In this document: piece after piece, positions 58,203 to 64,000 of the stretch
Position numbering within the stretch: position 1 is the stretch's first letter
Layout: each line of letters opens with the position of its first letter
Origin: Epinephelus fuscoguttatus
Taxonomy: Eukaryota; Chordata; Actinopteri; Perciformes; Serranidae
Reading direction: 5' to 3'
NCBI RefSeq assembly: GCF_011397635.1
Contig: NC_064757.1
Location: 28,467,839 to 28,531,838 of the forward strand
DNA: 64,000 nt
The notes under the pieces: generated by a model
Databases searched by the model: none
What the model saw: only the letters and a program-made list of their open reading frames with translations
Told to the model about the DNA's origin: nothing
Made by a program: the position numbers and the translations under genes

Positions 58203-60769
58203 TGGTACAGTAAGATCCACACGTTACTGTACATTCAATACTTGTTTAAAATTCTCATTACAAGGCTCTAAAACTATGGCTCGTTCTACTTCTGTTTAAG
58301 TGAAGGGCTTCAATGCATCTTCTTGCAAAGCTCACAGTTTTCCAATGTTTGTGTTTCTCCACCAGATTTCACGTATCATGGACAAAGAAGCAGAGAACAT
58401 GGAGGAAATCCCCAGCTCTCTCTCGTTATCCATGCACACTGAGGTCTCTGAGATTATCAACATCGATGTCTCAGAATCCATCGATGAGACTGTTGATGAT
58501 CTTGATGAGCTGATGTACTGCAACGATCTCCTAGAGGAGGAAGAGGACACCGGCCCCAGGCCCTATTCCACCATCAGTGAGGAGAGCGGGACGACATACC
58601 CCTCTCCTTGGTGTTGCTCTCCGGACTCTGAGATCTCAGAGATGGTCGAGCCATTTCATCAAAATATTGATGAGGTGGTTAGACAAGTATGCCAAAGCTT
58701 CTTGTATCCAGAATATCTGGAGACAGAGGCAGAGGCTGTCCAGACACCAGAGCCCACCAAGGCTGTCAGGACACCAGAGCCCACTGAGGCTACAATGGTA
58801 CAATGAGATCCACATGTTACTGTACATTCAATACATGTTTAAAATTCTCATTACAAGACTCTAAAACTATGGCTCGCTCTACTTCTGTTTAAGTGAAGGG
58901 CTTCAATGCATCTTCTTGCAAAGCTCACAGTTTTCCAATGTTTGTGTTTCTCCACCAGATTTCACGTATCATGGACAAAGAAGCAGAGAACATGGAGGAA
59001 ATCCCCAGCTCTCTCTCGTTATCCATGCACACTGAGGTCTCTGAGATTATCAACATCGATGTCTCAGAATCCATCGATGAGACTGTTGATGATCTTGATG
59101 AGCTGATGTACTGCAACGATCTCCTAGAGGAGGAAGAGGACACCGGCCCCAGGCCCTATTCCACCATCAGTGAGGAGAGCGGGACGACATACCCCTCTCC
59201 TTGGTGTTGCTCTCCGGACTCTGAGATCTCAGAGATGGTCGAGCCATTTCATCAAAATATTGATGAGGTGGTTAGACAAGTATGCCAAAGCTTCTTGTAT
59301 CCAGAATATCTGGAGACAGAAGCAGAGGTTGTCCAGACACCAGAGCCCACTGAGGCTGTCAGGACACCAGAGCCCACTGAGGCTACAATGGTACAATGAG
59401 ATCCACATGTTACTGTACATTCAATACATGTTTAAAATTCTCATTACAAGACTCTAAAACTATGGCTCGCTCTACTTCTGTTTAAGTGAAGGGCTTCAAT
59501 GCATCTTCTAGCAAAGCTCACAGTTTTCCAATGTTTGTGTTTCTCCACCAGATTTCACGTATCATGGACAAAGAAGCAGAGAACATGGAGGAAATCCCCA
59601 GCTCTCTCTCGTTATCCATGCACACAGAGGTTTCTGAGATTATCAACATCGATGTCTCAGAATCCATCAAGGCTGTCCAGACACCAGAGCCCACTGAGGC
59701 TACAATGGTACAATGAGATCCACACGTTACTGTACATTCAATACTTGTTTAAAATTCTCATTACAAGGCTCTAAAACTATGGCTCGCTCTACTTCTGTTT
59801 AAGTGAAGGGCTTCAATGCATCTTCTTGCAAAGCTCACAGTTTTCCAATGTTTGTGTTTCTCCACCAGATTTCACGTATCATGGACAAAGAAGCAGAGAA
59901 CATGGAGGAAATCCCCAGCTCTCTCTCGTTATCCATGCACACTGAGGTCTCTGAGATTATCAACATCGACGTCTCAGAATCCATCGATGAAACTGTTGAT
60001 GATCTTGATGAGCTGATGTACTGCGACGATCTCCTAGAAGAGGAAGAGGACATCGGCCCCAGGCCCTATTCCACCATCAGTGAGGAGAGCGGGACGACAT
60101 ACCCCTCTCCTTGGTGTTGCTCTCCGGACTCTGAAATCTCAGAGATAGTCGAGCCATTTCATCAAAATATTGATGAGGTGGTTAGACAAGTATGCCAAAG
60201 CTTCTTGTATCCAGAATATCTGGAGACAGAAGCAGAGGCTGTCCAGACACCAGAGCCCACTGAGGCTGTCAGGACACCAGAGCCCACCGAGGCTACAATG
60301 GTACAATGAGATCCACACTTTACTGTACATTTAATACTTGTTTAAAATTCTCATTACAAGACTCTTAAACTATGGCTCGCTCTACTTCTGTTTAAGTGAA
60401 GGGCTTCAATGCATCTTCTTGCAAAGCTCACAGTTTTCCAATGTTTGTGTTTCTCCACCAGATTTCACATATCATGGACAAAGAAGCAGAGAACATGGAG
60501 GAAATCCCCAGCTCTCTCTCGTTATCCATGCACACTGAGGTCTCTGAGATTATCAACATCGATGTCTCAGAATCCATCGAGGCTGTCAGGACACCAGAGC
60601 CCACAGAGGCTGTCCAGACTTTAGAGCCCACCGAGGCTACAATGGTACAATGAGATCCACACGTTACTGTACATTCAATACTTGTTTAAAATTCTCATTA
60701 CAAGACTCTTAAACTATGGCTCGCTCTTGCAAAGCTCACAGTTTTCCAATGTTTGTGTTTCTCCACCAG
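58203..60769 (+). repeat. Tandem units (593 bp) carrying the N-terminal exon
   Basis: Acceptor-to-acceptor spacings are 593, 593, 317, 593 and 308 bp. The two short units have in-frame exon deletions: 276 nt in the third, 249 nt in the fifth. The sixth unit also lost 36 nt of the upstream intron, removing a TAA and creating MARSCK... in frame with the exon. Units are nearly identical, so the expansion is recent. Each repeat consists of ~161 nt of intron tail plus up to 432 nt of exon; the junction lies at ...aatggtaca.... Confidence 0.95.
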
Positions 60770-62173
60770 ATTTCACGTATCATGGACAAAGAAGCAGAGA
60801 ACATGGAGGAAATCCCCAGCTCTCTCTCGTTATCCATGCACACTGAGGTCTCTGAGATTATCAACATCGACGTCTCAGAATCCATCGATGAAACTGTTGA
60901 TGATCTCAATGAGCTGATGTACTGCGACGATCTCCTAGAGGAGGAGGAGGACACCGGCTCCAGGCCCTATTCCACCATCAGTGAGGAGAGCGGGACGACA
61001 TACCCCTCTCCTTGGTGTTGCTCTCCGGACTCTGAAATCTCAGAGATGGTCGAGCCATTTCATCAAAATATTGATGAGGTGGTTAGACAAGTATGCCAAA
61101 GCTTCTTGTATCCAGAATATCTGGAGACAGAAGCAGAGGCTGTCCAGACACCAGAGCCCACTGAGGCTGTCAGGACACCAGAGCCCACCGAGGCCATCAC
61201 AACACCAAAGGCGACTAAAGTTGCCGAGGTTCTCACTGAGGACAATGATGTCACACCAGTGGAGATCAGGGACATTGTTCCGTCTCCACCCTCTGCCAGC
61301 TCACCCCCATCAGCTCTGCAAGTGGTTGAGATCCATCAGCCACAGAGCCAACTGCTAGCCAAACCTATGACTGATTTTGATGAGGAGGTGAGAGGTTCCC
61401 TGACCCTGAGCACATCGGGAAGACAATCGAAAGGCAAGAGGAAAAAGCTGCAGTGGAGGAGATGTTTCAGTGGATGGCGGAGGCAGAAGATCCACCCAGC
61501 TCCACCAGAACATTTTGAGGAGGCCGTCAGGTCAGCCAGCGCTGACTTGACAGGTAGCACTGAAGACAGCTGCCAGACTCCCTGCCCTGAAGAGACGTCC
61601 TCCAACATCTCCTGCAGTTCCGCTCTAAAAGCAGACCACAGATTCATCCCCCTTAAGCTGGAGGACTACATAGAGGCACCAGAGCCCACTGAGGCTGTCA
61701 CAACACCAGAGCACAGGTTCATCCCACTTAGGCTGGAGGACTACATCGATGAAGAGGATCAGGCACTAGAGGATACCAGAGATGTTTCATCTCTGTCCTC
61801 TACAGGTCTGATCCCACCTGATCATCATGTTGCTGAGGTCACACAAATGATCAGCACTTACCAGGGCTCTGTGGACCAGTCTCAGCTTGACACTGAGGCA
61901 AAGAGGAGCGATCGCTTCTCTCGCTTCTTCAACATATTCTCAAAGGTGAGAAAGTGTTTATACGTAAAAATCTAATCAGTGTTATCTTTTTATTGAACTG
62001 TACTCATTTATTTGTATTTCTGTACTCACGTGTTGTTTTTGTTTCTATTACTCCCCAAACAGAATGAGAAGAAGGAGAAGAAGAAGCCTTCAGACGAAAG
62101 TCTAACAAGGCAGTCTCCCTTTTGGAAGCAGCTGTTGAGCTGCAGTTCACGCTGTTTCAGGCTTGAAAACTGA
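58366..62173 (+). CDS. Unrecognised acidic protein encoded by a duplicated exon array
   Basis: Function unknown. Candidate exons, all phase 0 at both ends: 58366-58797, 58959-59390, 59552-59707, 59869-60300, 60462-60644, 60770-61945, with last exon 62063-62173 (TGA). Each of the first six starts after tgtttctccaccag and has its own ATG 12 nt in (first at 58378). If all units are joined the product is 969 residues. If only the first unit is used, translation stops at 58806 (142 residues). If splicing goes straight to the sixth, the product is 424 residues. Unit sequence: MDKEAENMEEIPSS..., then an acidic stretch (DLLEEEEDT), a conserved core (EPFHQNIDEVVRQVCQSFLY) and PEPTE repeats. The sixth unit continues into Pro/Ser-rich sequence, a basic patch (GKRKKLQWRRCF), a duplicated HRFIPLKLEDYI / HRFIPLRLEDYI motif, and a C-terminus SPFWKQLLSCSSRCFRLEN. 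No signal peptide or transmembrane segment is evident. Confidence 0.55.
60782..61945 (+). CDS. Complete core exon of the acidic protein
   Basis: The only unit that runs on past the PEPTE block into the unique C-terminal region, ending SRFFNIFSK at a GTGAGA donor (61946). With last exon 62063-62173 it gives a self-contained 424-residue protein from ATG 60782. Compared with the upstream units it has the same N-terminus (LNELMYCDD for LDELMYCND) and the same HQNIDEVV core. This is the likeliest ancestral form, because both arrays can be derived from it. Confidence 0.65.
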
Positions 62174-62268
62174 ACAACAGGATCAGGACCAGCTTCAGCC
62201 ACTGGCCTGACAATAATTTCTTTTATGATTTTAAATCCATTGTCCTTTGTTTTTACGACCTTTTATTA

Positions 62269-63165
62269 ATGTATTATTCCACCGTCAGTGAGGAGAGCGT
62301 GACGACATACCCCTCTCCTTGGTGTTGCTCTCCAGACTCTGAGATCTCAGAGATGATCGAGCCATTTCATCAAAATATTGATGAGGTGGTTAGACAAGTA
62401 TGCCAAAGCTTCTTGTATCCAGAAAATCTGGAGACAGAAGCAGAGGCTGTCCAGACACCAGAGCCCACCGAGGCTGTCAGGACACCAGAGCCCACTGAGG
62501 CTCTCCGGACACCAGAGCCCACCGAGGCCATCACAACACCAAAGGCGACTAAAGTTGCCGAGGTTCTCACTGAGGACAATGATGTCACACCAGAGGAGAT
62601 CAGGGACATCGTTCCATCTCCACCCTCTGCCAGCTCACCCCCATCAGCTCTGCAAGTGGTTGAGATCCATCAGCCACAGAGCCAACTGCTGACCAAACCT
62701 ATGACTGATTTTGATGAGGAGGTGAGAGGTTCCCTGACCCTGAGCACATCGGGAAGACAATCAAAAGGCAAGAGGAAAAAGCTGCAGTGGAGGAGATGTT
62801 TCAGTGGTTGGCGGAGGCAGAAGATCCACCCAGCTCCACCAGAACATTTTGAGGAGGCCATCAGGTCAGCCAGCGCTGACTTGACAGGTAGCACTGAAGA
62901 CAGCTGCCAGACTCCCTGCCCTAAAGAGACGTCCTCCAACACCTCCTGCAGTTCTGCTCTAAAAGCAGACCACAGGTTCATCCCCCTTAAGCTGGAGGAC
63001 TACATAGAGGCACCAGAGCCCACTGAGGCTGTCACGACACCAGAGCACAGGTTCATCCCACTTAGGCTGGAGGACTACATCGATGAAGAGGATCAGGCAC
63101 TAGAGGACACCAGAGATGTTTCATCTCTGTCCTCTACAGGTTCTATTAGTCCTCAAACAGAATGA
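62269..63165 (+). pseudogene. Truncated downstream copy 2 of the acidic-protein gene
   Basis: It starts inside the coding sequence (YSTVSEES, equivalent to about 60968) with no acceptor in front; its ATG at 62269 was created at the duplication junction with the 3' UTR. It stays open for 298 codons and includes the HQNIDEVV core, the basic patch and both HRFIPL motifs. A deletion joins exon sequence after SSLSSTG to the last 20 nt of the intron, removing the donor, so the frame ends SISPQTE. The last-exon sequence (63161-63271) survives but is out of frame. It might be expressed as a readthrough or independent ORF, but nothing shows that it is. Confidence 0.7.
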
Positions 63166-63375
63166 GAAGAAGGAGAAGAAGAAGCCTTCAGAAGAAAGTC
63201 TAACAAGGCAGCCTCCCTTTTGGAAGCAGCTGTTGAGCTGCAGTTCACACTGCTTCAGGCTTGAAAACTGAACAACAGGATCAGGACCAGCTTCAGCCAC
63301 TGGCCTGACAATAATTTCTTTTATGATTTCAAATCCATTGTCATTTGTTTTTATGTTTTTTTATGAATTCATTAT

Positions 63376-64000
63376 TCCACCATCAGTGAGGAGAGCGTGA
63401 CGACATACCCCTCTCCTTGGTGTTGCTCTCCAGACTCTGAGATCTCAGAGATGGTCGAGCCATTTCATCAAAATATTGATGAGGTGGTTAGACAAGTATG
63501 CCAAAGCTTCTTGTATCCAGAATATCTGGAGACAGAGGCAGAGGCTGTCCAGACACCAGAGCCCACTGAGGCTGTCAGGACACCAGAGCCCACTGAGGCT
63601 GTCATGACACCAGAGCCCACAGAAGCTGTCAGGACACCAGAGCCCACTGAGGCTGTCATGACACCAGAGCCCACAGAAGCTGTCAGGACACCAGAGGCCA
63701 CAGAAGCTGTCAGGACACCAAAGCCCACTGAGGCTGTCATGACACCAGAGCCCACAGAAGCTGTCATGACACCAGAGCCCACAGAAGCTGTCAGGACACC
63801 AAAGCCCACAGAAGGTGTCATGACACCAGAGCCCACAGAAGCTGTCATGACACCAGAGGCCACAGAAGCTGTCAGGACACCAGAGCCCACAGAAGCTGTC
63901 AGGACACCAGAGCCCACTGAGGCTGTCAGGACACCAGAGCCCATAGAAGGTGTCAGGACACCAGAGCCCACAGAAGCTGTCCAGACACCAGAGCCCACTG
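63376..64000 (+). pseudogene. Downstream copy 3, incomplete at the window edge
   Basis: It begins at the same internal point (YSTISEES) and is open to the last base, but has no in-frame ATG after the upstream TGA and no acceptor, so as it stands it has no visible start. After the HQNIDEVV core it runs into a long PEPTE-repeat expansion. Whether the conserved C-terminus follows cannot be seen. Confidence 0.6.
63544..64000 (+). repeat. 27-bp coding minisatellite, about 17 copies
   Basis: Period 27 bp. Each copy translates to AV[R/M/Q]TPEPTE with variants (EATE, KPTE, EPIE, GV). It reaches the end of the window, so the true copy number is higher. The core gene has three equivalent units and copy 2 has four, so this is a copy-specific expansion. 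The array is free of stops on both strands, which produces a large spurious minus-strand ORF (63468-63998). Confidence 0.97.

Noticed and set aside
58313..58513. Alternative-frame ORFs (MHLLAKLTVFQ...) in each N-terminal unit
   Set aside because: Overlap the phase-0 exon in another frame and begin inside the upstream intron; shadows.
63468..63998. 176-codon minus-strand ORF of repeated TASVGSGV
   Set aside because: The antisense frame of a 27-bp coding minisatellite; period divisible by three keeps several frames open.

Overview
The window looks like a chromosomal segment of a ray-finned fish, most likely a percomorph teleost. The signs are compact GT-AG introns, a Tc1/mariner element, many hAT-type MITEs with 8-bp target duplications, tRNA-headed SINEs, LINE 3' ends with short-repeat tails, and many TG/CA/CT microsatellites. 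There are no bacterial-style operons. The organism call is inference; the repeats and exons are read directly.

Layout. (1) 1-5300: the 3' end of an unrecognised + strand gene. Five ~775-bp tandem units each carry a 78-nt phase-0 exon and one or more 27-nt candidate mini-exons. Two unique last exons follow, the final one encoding a W-T-D-D / C-x-x-C C-terminal domain. (2) 5.3-27.5 kb: gene-poor and full of mobile elements. It holds L1/Tx1-like and jockey/L2-like LINE remnants, hAT and palindromic MITEs, three SINEs, nested insertions, and a Tc1 element with 171-bp inverted repeats and a broken transposase. (3) 27.9-43.7 kb: a complete 20-coding-exon ERCC6L2 gene (SNF2-family DNA repair/transcription ATPase, 1590 predicted residues). 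It is intact from start codon to stop, with transposons in several introns and a MITE in its 3' region. (4) 44.4-57.4 kb: intergenic, with hAT, SINE and microsatellite insertions, including a SINE nested in a hAT element with readable target duplications. (5) 57.4-64 kb: an unrecognised acidic-protein gene with a duplicated exon array upstream of its complete core (five N-terminal units) and truncated 3' copies downstream. The last copy has a 27-bp coding minisatellite (AVRTPEPTE-type, about 17 copies) that runs off the window.

ERCC6L2 is the only gene whose function can be named. The genes at the two edges are unrelated in sequence but share one architecture: tandem duplication of exon-bearing units whose lengths and phases keep the frame if every unit is spliced in. 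That is the most unusual feature of the window. For the 3' gene the duplication breakpoints suggest the internal splice donors arose at the junctions, so a truncated 142-residue product or a 424-residue core product are real alternatives to the 969-residue full-array protein.
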